Notes under the pieces: generated by a model
The model's database searches: none
Told to the model about the DNA's origin: nothing
The model's input: only the letters and a program-made list of their open reading frames with translations
Position numbers and translations under genes: made by a program
NCBI GenBank assembly: GCA_964626015.1
Contig: CAZVCC010000032.1
Span: 1 to 36,713, forward strand
Length of the DNA stretch: 36,713 nt
Direction of reading: 5' to 3'
Source of the DNA: CAIKZJ01 sp964626015
Lineage (GTDB): Bacteria > Bacteroidota > Ignavibacteria > Tepidaquicellales > Tepidaquicellaceae
Part shown: positions 7,431-15,458 of the stretch, piece by piece
How the letters are laid out: every line of letters starts with the position of its first letter
Numbering within the stretch: the stretch's first letter is position 1

Positions 7431-9791
7431 TTATTCTACTTTTATACTATTACCGTCAGTTTCTATTATTATTGCACCTTGCTCATCTGTTCTGTAAACC
7501 TCTGATTTATATTCTTTCAGTCGGTTCAGTACTTCATTAGCCGGCAGGTTTCTGCCTTCAATACCCGATGCAGTTACTACTGATAAAGAAGGTATTACTG
7601 TTTGCAGGAACTCTTCAGAAGTAGATTTAATACTTCCGTATTTTGCGACTTTTAAAACATCTGATTTGAGTTCACTGCCGAACAGTTTAACAGCATATAA
7701 TTCTTCATTCTTTTCCGCTTTCCCTGGAAACAAAAAGCTCTTTTTTCCGAAGTATATTTTTAACATTGTGCTGCCGGTAACCGTATCAGTCTTGAGACAT
7801 TTGATAATTAACCCGCCGTAACCGCTTATTTCTTCAATACTTTTCAGCTCATCTACCTGTATCTTATTATTGATTATCAGTTTCTCGGTATTACCACTGA
7901 TTTCATTTCTATCAATTAACAGTATTTTATTAATGTTAAAGTTTTCTATTATTGTGTTCAATGATTTGTAATTTTTTCCTATGGGTGATGTTAATATAAC
8001 TAAGTTTAAATCATGAACAGATTTTCTATGCAGGTAAGGAATTATTCTTCCTGTCGTGGAAGCATTATACTGATTCTCTATACCAATATCAATTAATATG
8101 TTACTTCCGTCAGGTGTTTCAAGATGCGTGCAGTCTGAATTTCCTAATGCTAAATAAGTTATTTCGAGTCCGTTTTTTCTTATTCCCGAAATAATAAAAA
8201 AAGCAGTAACAACAAAAACAATTGTTGCAGCAACATATTTATAATTTGCTTTATTCATTAAAAGTACGAGCGTAAATATTAAATAAAATGAGAGAAGCAT
8301 GGCAATCGTTATCCCATAATAATCGAAGCTTGAGAAGGGAATGTTAGCTGCCCATTTTATGAATGCAATCTCGTAGTGCAAAAGCAAATAGTTAACTTCC
8401 GCTATTAGCTCGCCTAAGAATCCCGAAAACACACTAAGTATTATTTGTATGAATCCTAATGCAAGAGATAGGTTAGATAATGGAATCGCAATTATGTTAG
8501 TAAAAATTCCCGCTACAGAAATTTTACCGAAATATTTAAGTGTTATCGGTAATATTCCTAACTGAGCGGCTATCGTTGTTAAGAAAGTAATGTAAATATA
8601 ATATAATACCCTGCGCCAGTCTCTGTTCCAATGTTTAATCCTCTTGCCGACAATCAGATTAATTCTGTCAAATATAATTACTATTGAAAGAACTGCGCTG
8701 TAAGATAATATGAAACCCGAATCAAATAATTGCTTTGAATCAAATAAAAGAATTATTAACGCTGAAATACCTATTACATTGTAAAAATTTATTTTCCGTT
8801 GTACTTTCAAGTTAACCAGCATCACTGAACCCATTATAACCGCACGCACTATTGACGCAGCAGCTCCAGTAAAAAACATGTAAAATAATAAAGCTGCAAT
8901 CATTAAATATATCTTAATACTGAAAGGAACTCTCATTAGTGAAAATACAACTGTAAGAAAAATGATTATATAAGCAACGTTTAGTCCCGAAACCGCTATC
9001 AAATGCATTACTCCTGCTTTTATGAAATCCTCTTTCAGTTCTTTTGAAAAATCCGACCTGTAACCCGTGACCAGCCCGTTAAGAAATGCAGCTTCCTCAC
9101 CCCCGATATTTTTGTTAATGTTTTCAATTGCATATTTCCTCGAAGGATAAATAATATTTTGTTCCATGAAGTTCAAGTTGTTTCTCGAAAGGACTTCTGC
9201 ATCGTTCCAGTAACTTACCTTGAATGTTTTCTGTATGTCGTTAAGTGCAAGATATTCCCTGTAATTAAACTCACCTGGATTCATCTCATCTGGTGCATCC
9301 CTTAATGAACCAAACAGTATAACCTTATCGCCCACAGCAAAAACAGGTATTGTATCAGTTTGGCTTAATATCTTTGTTTGCTTTATCAATACCAGTACTC
9401 TGCCGTCAACTTTCAGTGTATCATTTCCTGAGATTAATTCCGATGCATCAATCGTAAACCTCAACCTCTTATCTGAATTTTCAGGCAAATTATCTATCGT
9501 TCCTACCAGATAAATTCCTGAAATATTATCCCTGATGAAATTTATTGATCTATCCGCTGAAATCTTAAAATCAATGTTAGATTTTAGTAAACCGGTAAGT
9601 ATTATTATTAATGAAAGAACAAAAATCTTTATTATCGGGTATTTATTCTTACAGATTAAATAATAAGTTATTAAAATCAGAAGTGTAGGAATCGTGATAA
9701 TATAATCCGGCGAGAAGTATTTCCCTGCGAGTATTCCTGCAGAAAATACTATTGCTAGTTTAAATGCAGGTGCTGTATTTAATTTCTTCAT
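7431..9791 (-). CDS. comEC: ComEC/Rec2 DNA-uptake channel with degenerate MBL domain
   Basis: Inner-membrane channel that brings single-stranded DNA into the cytoplasm in natural transformation. The N-terminal two helices and soluble DUF4131-like region span about 1-215. The competence domain is at about 225-510, with HLIAVSGLNVAY and several transmembrane helices. A C-terminal metallo-beta-lactamase-like domain spans about 542-786. In this domain the usual THxHxDH motif reads TSPIGKNY, the GD of the later motif reads GK (FLFPGKAE), and the HHGS motif reads KYGS, so no metal site remains. The fold markers at the end (RNLPANEVLNRL, VYRTDEQGAI) are kept. I start at the ATG at 9791, one codon inside a TTG at 9794. 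It is a single gene, with nothing competence-related beside it. Confidence 0.93.
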   Translation of the reverse strand: MKKLNTAPAFKLAIVFSAGILAGKYFSPDYIITIPTLLILITYYLICKNKYPIIKIFVLSLIIILTGLLKSNIDFKISADRSINFIRDNISGIYLVGTIDNLPENSDKRLRFTIDASELISGNDTLKVDGRVLVLIKQTKILSQTDTIPVFAVGDKVILFGSLRDAPDEMNPGEFNYREYLALNDIQKTFKVSYWNDAEVLSRNNLNFMEQNIIYPSRKYAIENINKNIGGEEAAFLNGLVTGYRSDFSKELKEDFIKAGVMHLIAVSGLNVAYIIIFLTVVFSLMRVPFSIKIYLMIAALLFYMFFTGAAASIVRAVIMGSVMLVNLKVQRKINFYNVIGISALIILLFDSKQLFDSGFILSYSAVLSIVIIFDRINLIVGKRIKHWNRDWRRVLYYIYITFLTTIAAQLGILPITLKYFGKISVAGIFTNIIAIPLSNLSLALGFIQIILSVFSGFLGELIAEVNYLLLHYEIAFIKWAANIPFSSFDYYGITIAMLLSFYLIFTLVLLMNKANYKYVAATIVFVVTAFFIISGIRKNGLEITYLALGNSDCTHLETPDGSNILIDIGIENQYNASTTGRIIPYLHRKSVHDLNLVILTSPIGKNYKSLNTIIENFNINKILLIDRNEISGNTEKLIINNKIQVDELKSIEEISGYGGLIIKCLKTDTVTGSTMLKIYFGKKSFLFPGKAEKNEELYAVKLFGSELKSDVLKVAKYGSIKSTSEEFLQTVIPSLSVVTASGIEGRNLPANEVLNRLKEYKSEVYRTDEQGAIIIETDGNSIKVE

Positions 9792-10404
9792 CAAATGAAT
9801 GAAATGTGTAAAGATTATGTTTTTTTAAAGTGGTTTCAAGTCAGTTTGAAACATTAATTTTATCATTCCGATTTTAAATCGTAGATTTTATTGAAAGATT
9901 TGAGAAAAAATTGAAGGTACCCAATTTTCCCCTTACATCTAAAATATATTTTTTGTATATTAAATTAATATTGCAAATGGAATATTTGGTAAAAGAAGTT
10001 CGTAAATAGGAATTTTATAAAAAACAAATACACCATAACATACTGCAATAACAATTCTTTATTTCAACATCCCATAAATATCCCATAAATATCCCATAAA
10101 CATCCCATTAACATCCCATTAACATCCCATAAGCATACCATGTAATCATAGTGCAAGCAGGTAGTTCTCAGGTAACTGAAGTGATATTTATCGTTATTTA
10201 ATAGAACCATATCAGGAGACATTGTTTCGTGTAACAATGGTATTGCATATATATTCATACATAAGTTGCTCATTTTTTAGTTAATAATTGCAGAAAATAT
10301 TTTATAAGAAGATATTTAATTATAACTTTAATTTTATGTTTATTTTGAATAGTTTTGTAGTACAATATCTTTTCCCTAAATACAATAAATTTAAATAACT
10401 TGAT
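9792..10404. other. Long non-coding gap between divergent comEC and the VOR operon
   Basis: About 610 bp separate the two divergent start codons. It must hold the promoters of both. Besides the 11-bp tandem repeat at 10068-10141, I see only a short AT-rich hairpin (9907-9913 with 9922-9928). A 69-codon minus-strand frame at 10064-10273 has its C-terminal third built from the tandem repeat and is not convincing as a gene. Confidence 0.6.
10068..10141. repeat. 11-bp tandem repeat, six copies plus a partial
   Basis: Six consecutive 11-bp units (10068, 10079, 10090, 10101, 10112, 10123) read CATCCCATAAA with changes only at the first base (C/T) and the last three (AAA, TAA, AAG). A decayed seventh starts at 10134. 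The period equals about one helical turn, so the CCC tracts lie on one face of the DNA. Its role is unknown; it may be replication slippage or a binding array. Confidence 0.9.
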
Positions 10405-10761
10405 ATGAGCGAGAATACGAAAACACAAGCGAAAAAACCCCGTAAAGTTAAAGGCAAAACTATAGTTGACATCCAGAAATGCAAAGGTTGTGAACTCTGT
10501 ACTGTTGCCTGTAATGAAGGCGGTATTGAAATGTCAAAGAATATTAACAATTTCGGTTATAGATATGCCGTTATCGTTGATGACCTTTGTACAGGTTGTA
10601 CTAACTGTGCTGTCGTCTGTCCGGATGGTGCTATCACTATTTACAGGACTTCAGGCAAGAAAAAGGAAAAAGTTGCTACTTTAACAAACGTTAAAGAAGA
10701 TACTAGAATAGTCTTGGATAATCCTTCATTGGATGACCTTAAAAAAATGGACTATCTTTAA
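10405..10761 (+). CDS. 2-oxoacid:ferredoxin oxidoreductase, delta (2x[4Fe-4S] ferredoxin) subunit
   Basis: Electron-carrying subunit that passes electrons from the TPP enzyme to a soluble ferredoxin. Two 4Fe-4S ligand sets are visible: Cys26/29/32/36 (CKGCELCTVAC) and Cys62/65/68/72 (CTGCTNCAVVCP). The first cluster lacks the usual Pro after its last Cys. The N-terminus is a basic tail of about 18 residues, and the C-terminal 40 residues are outside the ferredoxin fold. It is the first gene of a five-gene operon; the alpha-subunit gene starts 48 nt downstream. The four-subunit order delta-alpha-beta-gamma is that of VOR/KOR-type enzymes. Confidence 0.9.
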   Translation: MSENTKTQAKKPRKVKGKTIVDIQKCKGCELCTVACNEGGIEMSKNINNFGYRYAVIVDDLCTGCTNCAVVCPDGAITIYRTSGKKKEKVATLTNVKEDTRIVLDNPSLDDLKKMDYL

Positions 10762-10809
10762 TTGAATAATTTTCTAAATTGATTTTTAACAGAGGAATAA
10801 AATAATTCT

Positions 10810-11880
10810 ATGGAACAAAAAGAAGATATTAGATTAATGAAAGGAAACGAAGCTATGGCTGAAGCCGCCATTCAGGCAAGGATGGATGCATACTTCGGTT
10901 ATCCTATAACACCGCAGTCAGAAGTTCTAGAATACCTTACCCGTGAACTGCCCAACAGGGAACACGGTATCGCTCTTCAGGCTGAAAGTGAAGTTGCTGC
11001 TATTAATATGGTTTACGGTGCTGCTGGTGCTGGTAAAAGAGTCTGGACTTCATCGTCCTCACCCGGCTGGTCGCTCATGCAGGAAGGAGTTTCATACATC
11101 GCATCAGCTCAGCTTCCGTGCCTTCTCGTAAACGTTAACAGGGGAGGTCCAGGCCTCGGAACTATTCAGCCGTCACAGGGAGATTATTTTCAGGCAACAA
11201 AAGGCGGGGGACATGGTGATTACCACCTTATTGTACTCGCTCCGAATTCCGTTCAGGAAATGGCGGACTTTGTGTTTCTTGGCTTTGAACTTGCTGATAA
11301 ATACCGTAATCCTGTTCTTATGCTCTCTGACGGTGCCATAGGACAAATGATGGAAAGAGTTGTTTTCCACAAACGTGAAATTAAGAATGTTGATAAATCT
11401 TGGGCTTCAACAGGTAAAACAAAAGAAAGAGAAAGAAATATTATTACGTCTCTTTTTATTCAGCCTGAGAAAATGGAACAAGTTAATCTTACTCTTATGG
11501 CTAAATATGCTGAAGTTGAAAAGAATGAAGTTCGTTATGAAGAAATTATGACTGATGATGCCGAATACCTTATTGTCGCCTACGGACTATCTGCTCGTAT
11601 AAGCCACAAGGTCGTTATTCTCGCAAGGGAAAAAGGTCTGAAACTCGGACTATTAAGGCCCATTACCCTTTGGCCGTTTCCGTCTTTGCCGATTGCAAAA
11701 CTCGCTGATAAGGTTAAAGGTATGATGACGCTCGAACTCAATGCCGGACAGATGGTTGATGATGTACGTCTCGCCGTTAATGGTAAAGTTAAAGTAGGTC
11801 ACTATGGCAGAATGGGCGGTATTATCCCAAGTCCGGAAGAAGTTCTGGAAAAATTTGAGGAATTTATTAAAACTCTTTAA
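10810..11880 (+). CDS. vorB: 2-oxoacid:ferredoxin oxidoreductase, alpha subunit (VorB/KorA-type)
   Basis: Pyrimidine-binding half of the TPP enzyme that oxidatively decarboxylates a 2-oxoacid to acyl-CoA, or runs in reverse as a CO2-fixing synthase. The N-terminal domain starts with LMKGNEAMAEAAIQA and DAYFGYPITPQSE, followed by LQAESEVAAINMVYGAAGAG with the conserved Glu. RGGPGLGTIQPSQGDY matches the TPP pyrimidine region. The C-terminal domain II contains YLIVAYGLSARI and LRPITLWPFP. The start LMKGNEA and the adjacent branched-chain aminotransferase favour the 2-oxoisovalerate (VOR) type, but 2-oxoglutarate (KOR) cannot be excluded. Confidence 0.9.
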   Translation: MEQKEDIRLMKGNEAMAEAAIQARMDAYFGYPITPQSEVLEYLTRELPNREHGIALQAESEVAAINMVYGAAGAGKRVWTSSSSPGWSLMQEGVSYIASAQLPCLLVNVNRGGPGLGTIQPSQGDYFQATKGGGHGDYHLIVLAPNSVQEMADFVFLGFELADKYRNPVLMLSDGAIGQMMERVVFHKREIKNVDKSWASTGKTKERERNIITSLFIQPEKMEQVNLTLMAKYAEVEKNEVRYEEIMTDDAEYLIVAYGLSARISHKVVILAREKGLKLGLLRPITLWPFPSLPIAKLADKVKGMMTLELNAGQMVDDVRLAVNGKVKVGHYGRMGGIIPSPEEVLEKFEEFIKTL

Positions 11881-11909
11881 GAATTAAAAAGAAAATTAAG
11901 GTTTATAAT

Positions 11910-12728
11910 ATGGAAAATTACGAAATCATTCATCCGCAGTGCATAGTTGATGGAGACGATGTTTACGACCTCATCTATGATAAAACTGTCGTCATGACAG
12001 ATACACGTCTTCACTATTGTCCGGGTTGCGGTCACAGTACAGCGCATAAGATTCTCGCCGAAGTTATTGATGAGCTTGGAATTACTGAAAATGTTATCGG
12101 TGTCGCACCTGTCGGATGCTCCGTCTTTGCATACAACTACGTTGATATCGATTGGCAGGAAGCTGCTCACGGCAGAGCTACAGCCGCCGCTACAGGAATT
12201 AAAAGATGCCTTCCGGAAAAATATGTTTTTTCTTACCAGGGTGATGGCGACCTCGCAGCTATAGGTACGGCTGAAACAATTCACTGCGTTAACCGAGGAG
12301 AAAACATCATGATTATCTTCATAAACAACGGTGTTTACGGTATGACCAGCGGACAAATGGCTCCTACTTCCCTTGAAGGTATGAAAACAACAACATCACC
12401 TTACGGGAGAGATGTTCGTACTATGGGTTCGCCTATAAAAGTATCGGAACTCATCGCTCCGCTTCCCGGTGCTTTCTACGTCACAAGACAAGCCGTTAAT
12501 CATCCCGGTGCTGTAAGGAAAGCAAAAAAAGCTATCATGAACGGATTCAAATACCAAAAACTGAATAAAGGTGTCAGTTTTATTGAAATAGTTTCTAACT
12601 GTCCGTCAAACTGGAAATTGACTCCGCTTCAGTCGAACGAGTATATTGATACTCACATGCTAAAATACTATCCTCTTGGCGATATTAAATTACCGTCAAA
12701 AGAAGATCTTGCTAACTTAAAAGACTAA
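11910..12728 (+). CDS. 2-oxoacid:ferredoxin oxidoreductase, beta (TPP-binding) subunit
   Basis: Diphosphate-binding half of the same enzyme. CPGCGH at 37-42 and the TPP/Mg motif GDGDLAAIG starting at 111, completed by NNGVYGMTSGQ (Asn139-Asn140), are clear. The further segments TSPYGRD and ISFIEIVSNCPSNW-like text near 225 match KorB/VorA proteins. At 272 residues it has normal length. It begins 29 nt after the alpha subunit. Like other four-subunit types, it has no iron-sulfur cluster apart from the Cys residues in CPGCGH, which are structural in the family. Confidence 0.92.
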   Translation: MENYEIIHPQCIVDGDDVYDLIYDKTVVMTDTRLHYCPGCGHSTAHKILAEVIDELGITENVIGVAPVGCSVFAYNYVDIDWQEAAHGRATAAATGIKRCLPEKYVFSYQGDGDLAAIGTAETIHCVNRGENIMIIFINNGVYGMTSGQMAPTSLEGMKTTTSPYGRDVRTMGSPIKVSELIAPLPGAFYVTRQAVNHPGAVRKAKKAIMNGFKYQKLNKGVSFIEIVSNCPSNWKLTPLQSNEYIDTHMLKYYPLGDIKLPSKEDLANLKD

Positions 12729-12744
12729 GAAGGAATAAAATTAT

Positions 12745-13290
12745 ATGTTAAACGAAGAAATTATCATCGCAGGTTTTGGAGGGCAGGGAGTTCTCTCTAT
12801 GGGGCAGACACTTGGTTATGCTGCCATGGTTGAAGGGAAAAATGTTTCTTGGATGCCGTCGTATGGTCCAGAAATGAGAGGCGGTACAGCTAATTGTATC
12901 ACTATCGTTTCCGATACTACTATTAGCTCTCCTATTGTCTCAAGGTTCGATACTGGTATTCTTTTGAACCAGCCATCTATGGATAAATTCGAAAGCAGAA
13001 TTAAACCTGGCGGTATTATAGTCTACGAATCTACTAACATTCTCCATGCTTCAGAACGGAAAGATATCGGTGTCTATGCTATCGCAGCAGCTGACGAGGC
13101 TAATAAACTCAATAACGTTAGAATAGCTAACATGATTCTTCTCGGGGCTTTTCTGCAAAAGAAACCAATTGTGTCGATTGAAGGAATTATGGAAGCTCTC
13201 AAAAAAGTATTACCGGAAAGGTATCATAACCTCCTTCCGGTCAATAGAAAAGCTCTCGAAGTCGGAGCAGATATAATGAGCAAAATGTAA
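12745..13290 (+). CDS. 2-oxoacid:ferredoxin oxidoreductase, gamma subunit
   Basis: CoA-interacting gamma subunit of the complex. It starts with the glycine-rich IIIAGFGGQGVLSMGQ and continues with WMPSYGPEMRGGTANC, the two hallmark motifs of the catalytic gamma domain. At 181 residues it is the usual size for a separate gamma subunit. AAGGA lies about 10 nt before the ATG. It is 16 nt from the beta gene and 29 nt from the aminotransferase gene, so it is firmly inside the operon. Confidence 0.92.
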   Translation: MLNEEIIIAGFGGQGVLSMGQTLGYAAMVEGKNVSWMPSYGPEMRGGTANCITIVSDTTISSPIVSRFDTGILLNQPSMDKFESRIKPGGIIVYESTNILHASERKDIGVYAIAAADEANKLNNVRIANMILLGAFLQKKPIVSIEGIMEALKKVLPERYHNLLPVNRKALEVGADIMSKM

Positions 13291-13319
13291 TCTTCAAAAT
13301 AAACTTAAAGGAGATACGG

Positions 13320-14390
13320 ATGAATTTTAATGTAAAAAAGAATCCGGAAACACGGATTAATAACATTGACTGGAATAATCTGAGATTTGGAGTATATTTC
13401 TCAGACCATGTTTTTATTTCTGTTTTTAAAAACGGAAAATGGGACGATGGAGCTATTGAGCCGTATGGGCTGTTACCATTTGAACCCGGGCTTTGCACCC
13501 TGCATTACGGACAGACAATATTTGAAGGCTTAAAAGCATTCAAATCTGTTAAAGGCGGTGCTAATATATTCAGACCAGATATGAATGTTAAAAGATTGAA
13601 TCGTTCTGCTGGTATAGTTTGTATTCCTCCTTATGATGAAGAAAAACTATTGGCAGGCATTCAAGAATTGGTAAAAATTGATTCTAAGTTTATTCCTAAA
13701 GAAAAAGGTCAATCTTTGTACATAAGACCCGTTGTCTTTGGAAGCGGTCATTTCCTTGGAGTTACAGCCTCGGGAGAATACCATTTAATCGTAATGACAT
13801 CGCCAGTAGCATCTTATTACGCCGCAGGATTGAATCCCGTTAAAATAATGGTCAGCACCGATTACGTAAGAGCCGTACAGGGTGGTGTAGGTGCAGCTAA
13901 AACAGCTGCGAATTACGCGGCTTCATTGTATGCAGGTATGGATGCACATAAAAAAGGTTATTCACAGGTTCTATGGCTCGATGGTGTCAACAGAAAAGAT
14001 ATAGATGAAGTCGGTGCAATGAACATTATGTTTGTTATCAATGATGAGCTTATTACCCCGTCCTTGCAAAAAAATACCGTTCTCGCTGGTGTAACAAGAG
14101 ATACTGTTCTTACCCTCGCAAGGGAATGGGGTATGAAGGTAAGTGAAAGAAACATTTCTATAGACGAAGTTGCAGACGCTCATGCGAAAGGTAAAGTTCA
14201 GGAAGTCTTCGGAACGGGTACAGCTGCTGTTATTTCGCCTGTGGGTTTGTTGCATTACAAAGGTAAAGACATGGTATTTAATGATATGAAGATTGGACCC
14301 GTTGCTCAAAAATTCTACGATACAATTACAGGTATCCAATACGGTGAGATTGAAGATACCCGCAATTGGATTAAACACGTTGATTTTTAA
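13320..14390 (+). CDS. ilvE: Branched-chain amino acid aminotransferase (long form)
   Basis: PLP enzyme that interconverts Val, Leu and Ile with their 2-oxoacids using glutamate/2-oxoglutarate. At 356 residues it matches the eukaryote-like long class of BCAT (fold type IV). The Schiff-base lysine is Lys194 in GGVGAAKTAANYAASL. Other motifs are LHYGQTIFEGLKAF and QVLWLDG, then DEVGAMNIMFV and, near the end, VFGTGTAAVISPVG. A strong AAGGAG lies 7 nt upstream. It closes the VOR operon and would make or use exactly the 2-oxoacids of a VOR enzyme, which is the main reason for preferring that substrate. A hairpin terminator follows. Confidence 0.95.
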   Translation: MNFNVKKNPETRINNIDWNNLRFGVYFSDHVFISVFKNGKWDDGAIEPYGLLPFEPGLCTLHYGQTIFEGLKAFKSVKGGANIFRPDMNVKRLNRSAGIVCIPPYDEEKLLAGIQELVKIDSKFIPKEKGQSLYIRPVVFGSGHFLGVTASGEYHLIVMTSPVASYYAAGLNPVKIMVSTDYVRAVQGGVGAAKTAANYAASLYAGMDAHKKGYSQVLWLDGVNRKDIDEVGAMNIMFVINDELITPSLQKNTVLAGVTRDTVLTLAREWGMKVSERNISIDEVADAHAKGKVQEVFGTGTAAVISPVGLLHYKGKDMVFNDMKIGPVAQKFYDTITGIQYGEIEDTRNWIKHVDF

Positions 14391-14421
14391 GTAGAAGTAT
14401 AAATATATTATGTTTATTTTT

Positions 14422-14448
14422 AACCCGTGGTGATGCCACGGGTTTTTT
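14422..14448 (+). terminator. Rho-independent terminator of the VOR-ilvE operon
   Basis: 9-bp stem AACCCGTGG/CCACGGGTT (14422-14430 with 14436-14444) with a 5-nt loop, followed by a T run (14443-14448). It begins 31 nt after the ilvE stop codon. Confidence 0.92.
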
Positions 14449-14462
14449 ATATATCTTAAATC

Positions 14463-15245
14463 ATGAAAACACTATTATTATTACTTTTGTTCTTCTTTGC
14501 TGGCTGCAGTAAGGATGTTAGTGTAGGTGAAAAGAAATCAGGTACGGTTATAGACACTTCAATAAAAAAAGAAAACATTGAAGTTTTTACCTCAGACGGT
14601 ATCATGATTTCTGCAAATTACTTATACAAGTCAGACAAAATTAAGCAGCCTCTGGTAATTCTTATCCATCAATTTCGTTCCGATAAACAGCAATGGTCCC
14701 ATAACTTTCTTGACTCTCTGTTAAAGAGAGGTTATAAAGTTCTGGCTTATGATATTAGAAGTCATGGTGAGTCAGGAAAGGCTGATGTTGATATTTCCGA
14801 CCTTCTCTCAAATCCTGAACAGGCACCAAAAGATGTTGATGCAGTGATAAAGTGGGCAAAGATGCAGCCTTCAATCGATTCAAACAGAATAGCTGTTGTT
14901 GGTACCTCAATCGGCGGTTCACTAGGTATTTATGCACGTATTAATACTGGTGTTAAATCCGTTGTATCTGTATCTAGCGGGAAAAATACTTTTGAAGCAT
15001 TTACGGGATATGATGAGAGAAAAATGTCAATGGCTCGACCTATACCAAGAATTAAAAACGTGATGTTCATTTGCGGTAACAAGGACAAAAACATTGCCGA
15101 TGAAGAAAGAAGCATTTTTGAGAATTATCTGGATGACCCTAAGGAACTTCAGGTTTTTGAATCTGAAAAGCACGGTAAATTCTTGATTGAAGAATTTCCG
15201 CAAATAAATGGACTTATTATTAACTGGTTAAATAAAACACTTTAA
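14463..15245 (+). CDS. Lipoprotein alpha/beta-hydrolase
   Basis: Predicted envelope-anchored serine hydrolase. The signal peptide MKTLLLLLLFFFAGC ends in a lipobox with Cys15. The hydrolase fold spans about 38-258. HQFRSDKQQW is at the oxyanion-hole region, the nucleophile elbow is GTSIGG with Ser149, the probable acid is Asp208 in GNKDKN, and the probable base is His237 in SEKHGKF. It resembles dienelactone hydrolase or short-chain esterase families; the substrate cannot be read from sequence. It sits just after the operon terminator, and a 53-codon membrane peptide gene starts 2 nt after its stop. Confidence 0.85.
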   Translation: MKTLLLLLLFFFAGCSKDVSVGEKKSGTVIDTSIKKENIEVFTSDGIMISANYLYKSDKIKQPLVILIHQFRSDKQQWSHNFLDSLLKRGYKVLAYDIRSHGESGKADVDISDLLSNPEQAPKDVDAVIKWAKMQPSIDSNRIAVVGTSIGGSLGIYARINTGVKSVVSVSSGKNTFEAFTGYDERKMSMARPIPRIKNVMFICGNKDKNIADEERSIFENYLDDPKELQVFESEKHGKFLIEEFPQINGLIINWLNKTL

Positions 15246-15247
15246 GC

Positions 15248-15409
15248 ATGGATGACTCTGGAATCTGGACAATGGTAATAATAATGTCCGTAGTAGTTTT
15301 AATTATAACTTTTCTTACATCAGTTACAGTATTGCATAAGAAATTTGTTGAAAAACCAATCGAGAAAATGGAAGATGAAAAGAAAGAAGAAAAGAAAGTT
15401 AATACCTAA
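15248..15409 (+). CDS. 53-residue single-pass membrane peptide
   Basis: Short gene starting at an ATG 2 nt after the lipoprotein hydrolase stop codon. The product has a polar start (MDDSGIW), one hydrophobic helix at about 8-30 (MVIIMSVVVLIITFLTSVTV) and a highly charged tail rich in Lys and Glu (EKMEDEKKEEKK). This is the layout of many small regulatory membrane proteins. The tight spacing suggests co-translation with the hydrolase. I know no family for it. The lack of a clear Shine-Dalgarno site and the small size keep confidence moderate. Confidence 0.6.
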   Translation: MDDSGIWTMVIIMSVVVLIITFLTSVTVLHKKFVEKPIEKMEDEKKEEKKVNT

Positions 15410-15458
15410 TAATAGAAAAAAAGTTGTACTTATATAACGGAAAAATAATATAATTAAC

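Noticed and set aside
10068..10141. Possible CRISPR array
   Set aside because: Units are 11 bp and contiguous with no spacers, and no cas gene is in the window.
10064..10273. 69-codon minus-strand open frame
   Set aside because: Its C-terminal part is only the translated 11-bp tandem repeat, there is no ribosome-binding site of note, and the composition is unlike the neighbouring genes.
11877..12356. 159-codon minus-strand open frame opposite the VOR beta gene
   Set aside because: Antisense to the TPP-binding motifs of a well-supported subunit; composition is typical of a shadow.
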